The translations under genes were made by a program, and so were the position numbers. Shown in pieces: positions 8,040-15,155 of a stretch of DNA of 15,534 bases. Source of the stretch: Bacteroidales bacterium (GTDB taxonomy: Bacteria > Bacteroidota > Bacteroidia > Bacteroidales > UBA7960); the NCBI GenBank assembly GCA_007132395.1, contig SLOR01000129.1, forward strand, positions 1 through 15,534, in the 5' to 3' direction. The notes under the pieces are model-generated. The model ran no database searches. It saw nothing but the letters and a program-made list of their open reading frames with translations, and was not told the DNA's origin. Each line of letters begins with the position of its first letter. Position 1 is the stretch's first letter.

Positions 8040-8153
8040 CCTCACGCAGAGATCGTTCAAAGAAATTGCAGGACATATAAAATTTGAAATACAGTATTTG
8101 TATTTGGTTTGCTTCCGGAATCTTGCTTAAAAACTTTGAACCTTTGCGTGAGG
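8040..8153. repeat. Degenerate inverted-repeat pair, 114 bp apart end to end
   Basis: CCTCACGCAGAGATCGTTCAAAG at 8040-8062 (given here in two parts: CCTCACGCAGAG, then ATCG and TTCAAAG) is matched on the opposite strand by 8134-8153, which reads CCTCACGCAAAGGTTCAAAG in reverse complement. That is 11 of 12 identical, a short indel, then 7 of 7. The DNA between is AT-rich with no credible gene. It may be the remnant of a small non-autonomous element or two copies of a dispersed repeat. The rest of 7719-8271 outside the CsbD pseudogene and this pair shows nothing I can name. Confidence 0.5.
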
Positions 8154-8271
8154 TTCGATTTTATTGCTATCAGAATAAAAAATCTGAAACCATTATTTTC
8201 TCCGAAACAACACCTATTATTTCAACTATGCAATATAAAAATGTTTTTGGTATATACTCAAAGATACTATT

Positions 8272-9117
8272 GTGAAAAAAATCGTTTCCGTCAGAAGAAT
8301 CATCCCCAAGCTACCCGATGTTAAGAAACAGGCCATAAAACTTAGCGAAACAACGCTTAAAACAACAAAGAAGGCAAATGTATTCTTTTCAGCGATAGGT
8401 GATTTTTTCCTGTTTTTCTGGCTTACAACAAAAGCAGCTTTCTCCGGTGGGTTTGAATTTCAGGAATTCCTGAGGCAGTGTTACCAGATCGGAAATAAGA
8501 CCTTGCCGCTCATTTCGGTCACCGGTCTTGTTATTGGTTTGGTACTTACCATACAATCGCGTCCGGTATTGGTAGAGTTTGGAGCGGAATCGATGCTGCC
8601 GGCAATGGTAGCCTTGTCGATTATTAAAGAGATGGGACCTGTTGTTACAGCCTTAATATGTGCCGGAAAAATAGGATCAGGGATGGGTGCCGAGCTGGGG
8701 TCCATGAAGGTGACCGAACAGATTGATGCCATGGAAGTATCTTCCGTAAACCCCATCCGGTATTTGGTGGTTACCAGGGTACTTGCTGCAACCATTATGA
8801 TACCCATATTGGTATTGTATGCCGATGCATTGGGCATATTAGGGAGTTGGGCTGGTGCAAATATCAAAGGGAACGTAACATTTGTATTGTTTTTTAGCCA
8901 GGCATTCAGTGCCATATCTTTTATGGATTTTTTACCCGCAGTAATAAAAACCTTTTTCTTTGGGGCCGCCATCGGATTTGTAGGGTGCTATAAAGGGTTT
9001 ACTGCCGGACGTGGTACCGAAAGTGTTGGCAAAGCAGCGAATTCTGCCGTGGTACTTGCTTCCTTGTTTGTAATACTTATCGATTTGATTGCTGTACAAA
9101 TTACCGACATGCTTTAA
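8272..9117 (+). CDS. mlaE: MlaE family lipid ABC transporter permease
   Basis: 281 residues from GTG 8272; an in-frame stop at 8236-8238 with no ATG between forces this start. About 45 cytosolic basic residues precede the MlaE/YrbE domain. Diagnostic pieces are 'GNKTLPLISVTGLVIGLVLTIQSRPVL', the cytoplasmic coupling motif around residues 132-157 ('GKIGSGMGAELGSMKVTEQIDAMEV'), and 'GAAIGFVGCYKGFTAGRGTESVGKAANSAVV'. About five membrane helices follow the family pattern. It forms the inner-membrane core of the Mla/MCE complex that moves phospholipid between the membranes. The ATPase gene starts one base after its stop and the MCE gene follows, so the operon assignment is secure. Confidence 0.93.
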   Translation: MKKIVSVRRIIPKLPDVKKQAIKLSETTLKTTKKANVFFSAIGDFFLFFWLTTKAAFSGGFEFQEFLRQCYQIGNKTLPLISVTGLVIGLVLTIQSRPVLVEFGAESMLPAMVALSIIKEMGPVVTALICAGKIGSGMGAELGSMKVTEQIDAMEVSSVNPIRYLVVTRVLAATIMIPILVLYADALGILGSWAGANIKGNVTFVLFFSQAFSAISFMDFLPAVIKTFFFGAAIGFVGCYKGFTAGRGTESVGKAANSAVVLASLFVILIDLIAVQITDML

Positions 9118-9118
9118 T

Positions 9119-9913
9119 ATGGGAAACGACGAAACACTCATGGCTACATCAGAAACAAATGCAAGGGTAAAGGAGGCCGATGCCCGCACACAGGTTATTG
9201 AAATCAGTAACCTCAGAAAAAGTTTTGACAATCTGGAGGTTTTAAAAGACCTTTCTCTTTCCCTTTTTGAAAATGAAAACCTGGTAGTATTGGGAAAATC
9301 GGGCTCAGGCAAATCGGTACTTATCAAATGCATCGTTCGCTTATTGTGGCCAGACCAAGGTACTATCAAGGTATTCGGTGAAAATGTGAATGAGTTAAAC
9401 AATAAACAATTAGGTGTGCTGAGGCAAAAAATCGGATTTCTGTTCCAGAGTGGTGCATTGTATGATTCTATGACCATTAAACAAAACCTTGAATTTACCT
9501 TGAAAAGACAAAGAAAAAGCCTCTCCCGTGAGGAGATGGATGAAAAGATAGCTGAGGTTTTGGAAAATGTGGGCTTATCCAACACCTTAAACAAAATGCC
9601 GTCCGAATTATCAGGCGGTATGCGCAAGCGGGCAAGTCTGGCACGCACCGTAGTGGTTGATCCGATGATCATGTTGTACGACGAACCCACAACAGGGCTC
9701 GACCCGGTAACTTCGGATGAAATAAGTTACCTGATTAATGATGTGCAGAAAAAATATAAAACATCATCCATTATCATTACACACGATATTGAATGTGCCC
9801 GTGCTACAGCCGATCGTGTTATCATGTTACACGATGGTGAAGTATATATGGAAGGAGATATAGATATGTTTAATAATTCAAAGGATGAACTTATAAGCTC
9901 CTTTTTTAAGTAA
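9119..9913 (+). CDS. mlaF: MlaF family lipid ABC transporter ATPase
   Basis: 264 residues from ATG 9119, one base after the permease stop; a longer frame from TTG 9089 would overlap the permease and is less likely. ATG 9140 is another possible start, since the first 30 residues are polar and variable. Complete ABC motifs: Walker A GKSGSGKS (59-66, K65), Q-loop 'FLFQSGALYDSMT', signature 'LSGGMRKRASLARTVV', Walker B 'IMLYDEPTTGLDP' with D188/E189, and H-loop 'IITHDI'. 'FQSGALYDSMT' and 'SGGMRKRASLARTV' are specific to the MlaF/Ttg2A branch. It powers the MlaE permease. Confidence 0.94.
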   Translation: MGNDETLMATSETNARVKEADARTQVIEISNLRKSFDNLEVLKDLSLSLFENENLVVLGKSGSGKSVLIKCIVRLLWPDQGTIKVFGENVNELNNKQLGVLRQKIGFLFQSGALYDSMTIKQNLEFTLKRQRKSLSREEMDEKIAEVLENVGLSNTLNKMPSELSGGMRKRASLARTVVVDPMIMLYDEPTTGLDPVTSDEISYLINDVQKKYKTSSIIITHDIECARATADRVIMLHDGEVYMEGDIDMFNNSKDELISSFFK

Positions 9914-9944
9914 AAAAATAGCCAAAACACTAATAACTAATAAA

Positions 9945-10841
9945 ATGGAAAATTATTCACCCACATTTAAAGCACGCCTGGGGCTCTTTATCTTCGTAGG
10001 ACTGGCAATTTTTGTCATCGCCATCTTTTATATCGGGAAGCAGCAAAATCTTTTTAATCCCGTTTTTAAAATAACAGCCGATTTCCATAATGTAAGTGGG
10101 CTGCAGGTAGGGAATAATGTGCGCTTTTCGGGTATCAATGTAGGTACTGTTGACAATATCAAAATTATTAATGATACAACGGTTCAGGTTGCTATGCTCA
10201 TAAGAAGAAATGTGCAGGAGTTTATAAAAGCAGATAGCGAGGCCGCCATAGGCTCATCGGGTATTATTGGCGACCGTATCGTTATTATAGCCCAGGGCAG
10301 CACCGGTGCTGCAACCGTAATCGACGATCAACATCTTGGTTCTATTGAACCCGTTGAAACCGATGCTATTATTGCAAGTTTGCAGGTAACGGCAAGCAAT
10401 GCTGAAGTTATTACGCACCAACTTGCTGAAGTTATGGAAAACATCAACAGCGGGAAAGGTATGCTCGGCCGGCTCATAGTAGATTCTACCATTGCCGAAA
10501 ACGTAAATCAGACCATTGCCAACTTCATGAAAAGCTCCGAAGGATTGGATGAAACCATTGAAGTAACCAAAGAAAACGTGTTTGAATTTATGGAGAAACT
10601 GCAAGTTACCGTGGCCAAAACAGAAATTGCCTCCATTGCCCTGGGAGAAATCATGGTGAAAATAAACAGTGGTGAGGGTACTTTGGGCATGTTGATTAAG
10701 GATACGGTGGTTGCTCATAATATTAGTCAAACCATGTCCAATGCGGCTGAAACAACTCAAGGGATGGACGAACTTATGGATGCAATAAAAAGCAGTTTCC
10801 TTTTTAAGAGGCATTTCAGAAAACTGGAAGAAAAAAAATAA
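9945..10841 (+). CDS. mlaD: MlaD/MCE domain protein with duplicated C-terminal module
   Basis: 298 residues. A membrane anchor at about 12-30 is followed by one MCE domain at about 40-117 ('FKITADFHNVSGLQVGNNVRFSGINVGTV', then 'GIIGDRIVII'). The periplasmic tail holds two related segments: about 149-205 with 'INSGKGMLGRLIVDSTIAEN' from I167, and about 222-278 with 'INSGEGTLGMLIKDTVVAHN' from I240, 73 residues apart. MCE proteins form hexameric rings that pass lipid across the periplasm, with C-terminal helices building a channel or contacting partners. The stop follows an A8 run at 10831-10838; with one A fewer the frame would continue 18 codons to 10896 (KSKEKEAPIQESRSIKPE), so the 3' end is uncertain. 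Third gene of the Mla set, 31 bp after the ATPase. Confidence 0.9.
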   Translation: MENYSPTFKARLGLFIFVGLAIFVIAIFYIGKQQNLFNPVFKITADFHNVSGLQVGNNVRFSGINVGTVDNIKIINDTTVQVAMLIRRNVQEFIKADSEAAIGSSGIIGDRIVIIAQGSTGAATVIDDQHLGSIEPVETDAIIASLQVTASNAEVITHQLAEVMENINSGKGMLGRLIVDSTIAENVNQTIANFMKSSEGLDETIEVTKENVFEFMEKLQVTVAKTEIASIALGEIMVKINSGEGTLGMLIKDTVVAHNISQTMSNAAETTQGMDELMDAIKSSFLFKRHFRKLEEKK

Positions 10842-11011
10842 GAGTAAGGAGAAAGAAGCTCCAATTCAGGAATCGAGGAGTATCAAGCCGGAATAAAGTA
10901 GAAAGAACTGTCCCGGTTTGTAAAGTAAAACTCTTGCATTGAGATTGGTCAGGCCGGGCTTATGAATGATAACTTGTACTAATTGTATTTGGATGGTAAT
11001 GAAAGACAAAC

Positions 11012-12835
11012 ATGGGGTTCAAATTTCTGATGCCGGTTATTCTTATTATACTCACAACAAGTGTCTTTGCATTTGCTCAGCAGGAGTCTGAGCCTAAGGA
11101 TACAACCCATTTATACGAAAATATTGAAACCTATTCCGAACGAAGTAAATTCACCCGGTTTATGTTCAGGCTTTTTTTTAAGCCGGTAGCCCCGGCCCCG
11201 GCCCCTGCACCTGCCAAACAGAAAATAAGGTTGAAGCAGGCACCTTACAGTACCTTTGAAGGAAAGATTATCAGGAATATAAACATCGTAACACTCGATC
11301 CGTTTGGAAATTCCATTGGCGACACCATTACCGCATCACTAAACTTCTTATCACGGGCAGGCAACAAGCTTCATATTAAAACCCGCGAAAGCACCATTCG
11401 TAATCTGCTGCTTTTTCGGCAAAACCAGGTATTCGACTCCCTGCTGGTAAAAGAATCGGAACGCCTGGTGAGAAGCAGCAACTATATAACCGACGTCTCA
11501 TTTTTTGTACTGCAAACCAATGAATACTCCGACTCAGTAGATATTTACATTCGCGTACTGGATAGTTGGAGTATTATTCCGGGAGGCGACCTCTCTTCAT
11601 CGCGGTTGACATTTAAATTGAGAGAAGAGAATTTTATAGGGCTGGGACACGAGTTTCGCAACAGTCTCGTGTGGAATCATACAACGGGCAACTATGCTTT
11701 TCAAACTAGATACCATGTCCCCAATTTTTATAACACCTTTATTAATTCAACACTGCAATACGGTACCGACGAATACGGAAACTTTGTCAAAAGCTTTGCA
11801 GTCGACCGTCCATTTTTCTCCCCATTTGCAAAATGGGCAGCAGGCGTAAATATTTCGCAGCATTTGCGAAAAGATTCGGTATGGGCCGATAACTTCATGC
11901 AGTTTAAATATAATGCGCAGGATGTATGGGCAGGAAATGCCATTCAACTATTCAGGGGAAATACCGAATACAGCCGTACCACCAACTTTATTTCTGCCGC
12001 CCGGTTTCTCCGGATTCGTTATCTGGAAAAGCCTCCGGCAACAGCAGATACATTGCAGTATTATACCAATGAGAATTTTTACCTGGCCAGTTTTGGCATT
12101 TCATCCCGCCAATACGTGCAGGATAAATATATTTTTAAGTTTGGCCTTACCGAAGACGTGCCCGTGGGCAGGGTAATGAGTATTACCGGGGGGTATCAGC
12201 AAAAAAATAATTTCGGGCGTTATTACCTTAAAGCCCGCTGGTCGTCGGGCAATTATCATTCGTGGGGATACCTGAGCTCCCACCTGGAGGTGGGCACATT
12301 TATTCACCGCTCAAGCACCCAGCAGGGGGTAATTGATGCCGGGGGCCATTATTTTACCAACCTGACAGACCTGGGGACCTGGAAAATAAGGCAATTCATA
12401 AAACCCCGGGCAACCTTTGGCATCAGGCGTACGGATTACGATCAGCTAAGTATTAACGACGGATACGGCATTCCGGGATTCTATAGCCCTGAACTGGCCG
12501 GAAACAGCAGGCTGCTTTTAACAACGCAAACACAGACTTACGCCCCATGGGATTTCATTGGTTTTCATTTTGGCCCCTACCTTACTTTCGCCATGGGAAT
12601 GCTTGGCGATAGAGAAACCGGATTTCGCAACAGTAGATTGTATTCGCAATTCGGGCTGGGTGTTTTAATCAAAAATGACAACCTGGTGATGAATGCTTTT
12701 CAGGTTTCCCTTTCATTCTATCCCATGATGCACGACAAAGGCAATAATATTTTTTTATTCAACGCTTTCCTGACCACCGACTTTGGGTACCGTGATTTTG
12801 AGATTGGAAAACCGGCAGTAGTGGAGTTTAGGTAG
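11012..12835 (+). CDS. Outer-membrane protein with POTRA-like region and C-terminal beta-barrel
   Basis: 607 residues. Signal peptide 1-22 with likely cleavage at AFA/QQ, so not an evident lipoprotein. A Pro-Ala linker (about 58-68, PVAPAPAPAPA) precedes a POTRA-like region at about 84-184 ('FEGKIIRNINIVTLDPFG', 'STIRNLLLFRQNQVFDSLLVKESERLVRSSNYITDVSFFV'), then about 400 residues of alternating aromatic strands as in an Omp85/BamA/TamA-like or surface-antigen barrel. The final residues 'VVEFR' are near the barrel C-terminus. It lies 170 bp after the MCE gene, so it may be the outer-membrane acceptor or donor of the Mla system; this is inferred from position. A general OMP insertion role is the alternative. 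The 10842-11011 gap shows no confident promoter. Confidence 0.8.
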   Translation: MGFKFLMPVILIILTTSVFAFAQQESEPKDTTHLYENIETYSERSKFTRFMFRLFFKPVAPAPAPAPAKQKIRLKQAPYSTFEGKIIRNINIVTLDPFGNSIGDTITASLNFLSRAGNKLHIKTRESTIRNLLLFRQNQVFDSLLVKESERLVRSSNYITDVSFFVLQTNEYSDSVDIYIRVLDSWSIIPGGDLSSSRLTFKLREENFIGLGHEFRNSLVWNHTTGNYAFQTRYHVPNFYNTFINSTLQYGTDEYGNFVKSFAVDRPFFSPFAKWAAGVNISQHLRKDSVWADNFMQFKYNAQDVWAGNAIQLFRGNTEYSRTTNFISAARFLRIRYLEKPPATADTLQYYTNENFYLASFGISSRQYVQDKYIFKFGLTEDVPVGRVMSITGGYQQKNNFGRYYLKARWSSGNYHSWGYLSSHLEVGTFIHRSSTQQGVIDAGGHYFTNLTDLGTWKIRQFIKPRATFGIRRTDYDQLSINDGYGIPGFYSPELAGNSRLLLTTQTQTYAPWDFIGFHFGPYLTFAMGMLGDRETGFRNSRLYSQFGLGVLIKNDNLVMNAFQVSLSFYPMMHDKGNNIFLFNAFLTTDFGYRDFEIGKPAVVEFR

Positions 12836-12860
12836 GGGTAGGTGATTATTTGATTTTTCC

Positions 12861-12943
12861 GGGCTGAAAGCCTAGCTAAATTCAGCCCAGTGGCATCGCC
12901 CTGGGATTAAATTTAAAATCATCGTCGGGCGCCCTGTAAGGGC
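12861..12943 (+). repeat. REP-like two-hairpin element, copy A
   Basis: GGGCTGAA (12861-12868) and TTCAGCCC (12881-12888) are a perfect 8-bp inverted pair. The main hairpin is CCCAGTGGCATCGCCCTGGG at 12886-12905 (5 bp, bulged T, 3 bp, loop ATC). After a 23-nt AT-rich spacer comes GC and GCCCTGTAAGGGC at 12931-12943, a perfect 5-bp stem with a 3-nt loop. The unit recurs in opposite orientation at 12979-13046. Confidence 0.75.
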
Positions 12944-12978
12944 AAATCAAAAAAAACAAATAATCTTTAATCTATTGA

Positions 12979-13046
12979 TAAGCTGCCCTTTCAGGGCGCA
13001 AATGATTTCTCTAATCTATTCCCCCAAGGCTTTGCCGTTGGGCTGA
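12979..13046 (-). repeat. REP-like two-hairpin element, copy B (inverted)
   Basis: On the + strand: TAAGCTG, hairpin GCCCTTTCAGGGC (12985-12997), GC, a 23-nt spacer (13000-13022), hairpin CCCAAGGCTTTGCCGTTGGG (13023-13042), then CTGAA (13043-13047). Reverse-complemented, it matches copy A in order, spacing and bulge position, with paired compensatory changes in the stem (A-T here for G-C in copy A). Confidence 0.75.
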
Positions 13047-13048
13047 AG

Positions 13049-13069
13049 TAAGTTGTCCTTTCAGGACGC
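13049..13069 (-). repeat. REP-like element, partial copy C
   Basis: TAAGTTGTCCTTTCAGGACGC is 70 bp downstream of, and in the same orientation as, the matching part of copy B (TAAGCTGCCCTTTCAGGGCGC). The differences include C-to-T and G-to-A at paired stem positions, so GTCCT/AGGAC still pairs. No second hairpin follows, so the unit is truncated. The remaining DNA to 13315 has no gene I can see. Confidence 0.65.
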
Positions 13070-13139
13070 TATTTCTACTCTGGCAAGATTACAAATAATT
13101 TAGATGTCACCTTTTACCTCAAATATGTGAATAATGTAA

Positions 13140-13156
13140 ACTTTCTAAAAGAAAGT
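13140..13156. promoter_or_regulatory. Perfect dyad upstream of the dodecin-like gene
   Basis: ACTTTCT (13140-13146), AAA, AGAAAGT (13150-13156): a 7-bp perfect dyad. It is followed directly by TGTAAC (13156-13161) and, 11 bases on, CGTT. It lies about 160 bp before the dodecin start and could be an operator. The TGTAAC...CGT pattern loosely recalls extracytoplasmic-function sigma promoters, but the spacing is short. Confidence 0.25.
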
Positions 13157-13315
13157 GTAACAATTTCCTATGCGTTCCAGCCTAGCTTTGTCTTATTCTA
13201 ACGTCATTCACCCAAATGATCAATTCACTGAAGAAGATTTCGTTTTATGAATGGGACAATTAAAATAATTGATTGTATATCTATTTATTAAGGTAAAAAC
13301 TAAAGCTTAGAAATC

Positions 13316-13519
13316 ATGGCCGTATTAAAAGTTGTAGAATTGCTCGCTTCTTCTGAAAAAAGCTGGGAAGATGCCATAAGAAATGCAGTAAAAACTGCAG
13401 GTAAAACAGTAAAAGGTATTCGCTCAGTTTATGTTAAAGAACAGAGTGCAAAGGTTAAAGACAATGAAGTTGTTGAATTCAGGGTCATTCTGAAAGTCTC
13501 CTTTGAGATATTAAATTAA
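13316..13519 (+). CDS. Dodecin-like protein lacking the canonical flavin-binding residues
   Basis: 67 residues, the usual dodecin length, with the beta-alpha-beta-beta pattern: 'LKVVELLASSEKSWEDAIRNAVKTA', 'TVKGIRSVYVKEQSAKVKDNEVVEFRVILKVSFEI'. Dodecins form hollow dodecamers that store or sequester flavin. In Halobacterium salinarum dodecin, W36 stacks on the flavin and Q55 contacts it; by my alignment these positions are S37 and R56 here. The protein therefore belongs to the 'SVYVKE' branch and may bind a different ligand or none. Monocistronic by layout, with about 480 bp of repeat-rich DNA upstream and a dispersed repeat downstream. Confidence 0.88.
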   Translation: MAVLKVVELLASSEKSWEDAIRNAVKTAGKTVKGIRSVYVKEQSAKVKDNEVVEFRVILKVSFEILN

Positions 13520-13585
13520 TACCGCAGTATTTCATTTTTCTCAAATCTTTCTTTTTTTTAGTCATTGGTGTCCGATAGTTGAAAG

Positions 13586-13660
13586 CAGACTTTTCACTTC
13601 GTTCGAAGTGACATGTAGTAAGGTTAATGCCTGGTCATTTCGAGCGCAGCAAGAGATCTC
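13586..13660. repeat. Dispersed inverted repeat of the GTCATTTCGA type
   Basis: The left arm contains TCACTTCGTTCGAAGTGA (13594-13611), itself a palindrome. The right arm, 13634-13660, begins GTCATTTCGAGCGCAGC and ends AAGAGATCTC. The right arm reverse-complemented matches the left in about 18 of 27 positions, and the inner ends TCGAAGTGAC/GTCATTTCGA pair over 10 bp with one G-T, around a roughly 22-bp spacer. Sequences of this type (TTCGAGCGCAGCGAGAAATCTC) are scattered widely in Bacteroidota genomes (recollection, not searched). Confidence 0.65.
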
Positions 13661-13695
13661 AAATTATTAATCGTACAGCAATGATATTTAGCAAC

Positions 13696-15018
13696 ATGAA
13701 ACACGAAGATTTAATTGTTAAGACACTTGGCAAAGCAACCCTGAAGTCCACATTAAAACCCTGCGCTTTATCAGAAGACGACTCTTTTGGGTTTGTTGAA
13801 AATGAAGACAGGGTTTTAAAGGATGCAACACTGAAGCATTTTTTGTATTGCACAGAAAACAATGAAACACCCGTTTCTTTTGAAAAAGCAGGACCGCACA
13901 AGCATCTTTTTTTCAAACCCGAAGACTCCAGGGTGGCCATTGTTACCTGCGGCGGATTGTGCCCGGGGGTAAACGATGTGATACAAAGTCTGGTAAATCA
14001 ATTCAACTACCGATATAATGTAAAGCAAATCTATGGCATTCAATATGGTTTTGAGGGCTTTATAAAAAAGTACAACCATCCGGTGGCTGAACTTACCCCA
14101 AAGAGTATTGATAAAATCCATTTGTTTGGCGGCACTGTACTGGGTAGCTCGCGCGGTAAGCAGGATATTGCCCAAATTGTAGACCGGCTGTGTGAACTGG
14201 ACATTAATATCCTTTTCTGTATTGGCGGAGATGGAACCCTGAGAGGTGCACATGCCATACATCAGGAAATAGTTAAGCGAAACCTTCGCATTGTTGTTGC
14301 CGGAGTTCCCAAAACCATTGACAATGATATTAGTTTTATTGACAAATCATTCGGGTTCGAAACAGCTTTTGCCATCGCCGGCGATATTATCCGGTCGGCT
14401 CATAATGAGGCCATAGGAGCCTGGAACGGTATTGCCCTGGTGAAGCTTATGGGGCGAAATTCCGGCTTTATTGCTGCAAACGCTGCCCTTGCCATGAAAG
14501 AAGTAAATTTTGTGCTAATCCCCGAAGATCCTTTCCAACTCCACGGTTCAAAAGGTTTTTTAAAGGCTTTGCGTGCACGATTGGATAACCGCCATCATGC
14601 CCTGGTTGTAATAGCTGAAGGGGCCGGACAAGATCTGTTTGATGACGCAGAAAAAAGGAAAGACCCATCCGGGAACCTTTTAAATAAAGACATTGGGCTG
14701 TTTCTGAAGCAGAAAATCTCAGAAGAATTCCATTCGGCCAATTTTCGGTATTCTCTGAAATACATCGACCCCAGTTATATTATACGCAGCGCTCCTGCAA
14801 ATGCCAACGACAGCAAGTTCTGCGGGCTTCTTGCCCGGAATGCGGTGCATGCCGCTATGGCTGGCAAAACAGATTTTGTGGTAGGCCACTGGAACGACAA
14901 TTTTACCCTTATTCCTATCCCTGTTGCTGTGTCAGAGACCAAGAAAATTGATGTGGGAGGTGAGTTATGGTGGAATGTGCTGGAAACTACCGGCCAGCCG
15001 GCAAAGATGAGAGACTGA
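13696..15018 (+). CDS. pfkA: 6-phosphofructokinase, long PPi-PFK-related type with ATP-type motif
   Basis: 440 residues from ATG 13696. The frame is open back to ATG 13627, but that ATG and the residues after it (HFERSKRSQ) come from the dispersed repeat ending at 13660; ATG 13681 is a second option. An N-terminal extension of about 75 residues precedes the PFK core, as in the plant, trypanosome and spirochaete type enzymes. Motifs: 'VTCGGLCPGVNDVIQSLV', 'GGTVLGSSRGKQD', GGDGT (177-181), PKTIDND (205-211, catalytic D209) and 'KLMGRNSGFIA'. PPi-dependent enzymes usually have GGDDS with PKTIDND, and bacterial ATP-PFK has GGDGS with PGTIDND. This mixed set, as in trypanosomatid ATP-PFK, predicts ATP as phosphoryl donor with Lys at 206. 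It catalyses fructose-6-phosphate to fructose-1,6-bisphosphate in glycolysis. Confidence 0.9.
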   Translation: MKHEDLIVKTLGKATLKSTLKPCALSEDDSFGFVENEDRVLKDATLKHFLYCTENNETPVSFEKAGPHKHLFFKPEDSRVAIVTCGGLCPGVNDVIQSLVNQFNYRYNVKQIYGIQYGFEGFIKKYNHPVAELTPKSIDKIHLFGGTVLGSSRGKQDIAQIVDRLCELDINILFCIGGDGTLRGAHAIHQEIVKRNLRIVVAGVPKTIDNDISFIDKSFGFETAFAIAGDIIRSAHNEAIGAWNGIALVKLMGRNSGFIAANAALAMKEVNFVLIPEDPFQLHGSKGFLKALRARLDNRHHALVVIAEGAGQDLFDDAEKRKDPSGNLLNKDIGLFLKQKISEEFHSANFRYSLKYIDPSYIIRSAPANANDSKFCGLLARNAVHAAMAGKTDFVVGHWNDNFTLIPIPVAVSETKKIDVGGELWWNVLETTGQPAKMRD

Positions 15019-15024
15019 CAGCAT

Positions 15025-15110
15025 CCAATTATTTCATTAATTGGAACTGATCAGGTTGTTAGACAATAGGCTGAAGTCCTATTGAAACACATACAGCCAA
15101 CCTACTGTCT
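15025..15110. other. Hairpin-forming segment after pfkA, possible bidirectional termination zone
   Basis: CCAATTA (15025-15031) pairs with TAATTGG (15038-15044). Next, CAATAGG (15064-15070) pairs with CCTATTG (15078-15084). A larger alternative pairs AGACAATAGG (15061-15070) with CCTACTGTCT (15101-15110) with one mismatch, and CTG with CAG inside it. The last two are mutually exclusive. There are no strong T-runs, so termination is uncertain. The segment lies between convergent genes. Confidence 0.35.
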
Positions 15111-15155
15111 GAATAATTTAGGAACTTCGTAAAGATCAAATCAAGTCACTAATTA

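Noticed and set aside
8084..8324. Two short overlapping + strand open frames (63 and 71 codons) before mlaE
   Set aside because: They run through the inverted-repeat region, overlap each other and mlaE, and look non-protein-like.
9089..9118. TTG start for the MlaF frame overlapping mlaE
   Set aside because: ATG 9119 is one base after the mlaE stop and gives a normal N-terminus; the extra residues MLYKLPTCFN look like translated mlaE 3' sequence.
8932..9690. Antisense open frame of 252 codons opposite mlaE/mlaF
   Set aside because: Covers the conserved ABC motifs on the sense strand; its protein is compositionally odd and unlike any family.
10984..10991. TGTATTTG as a Bacteroidota -7 box (TAnnTTTG) before the barrel protein gene
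   Set aside because: One mismatch and no TTTG/TTG block at the expected 19-21 bp upstream.
12861..13069. CRISPR array
   Set aside because: The units are in mixed orientation, have internal hairpins with compensatory changes, and there are no regular repeat-spacer alternations or cas genes.
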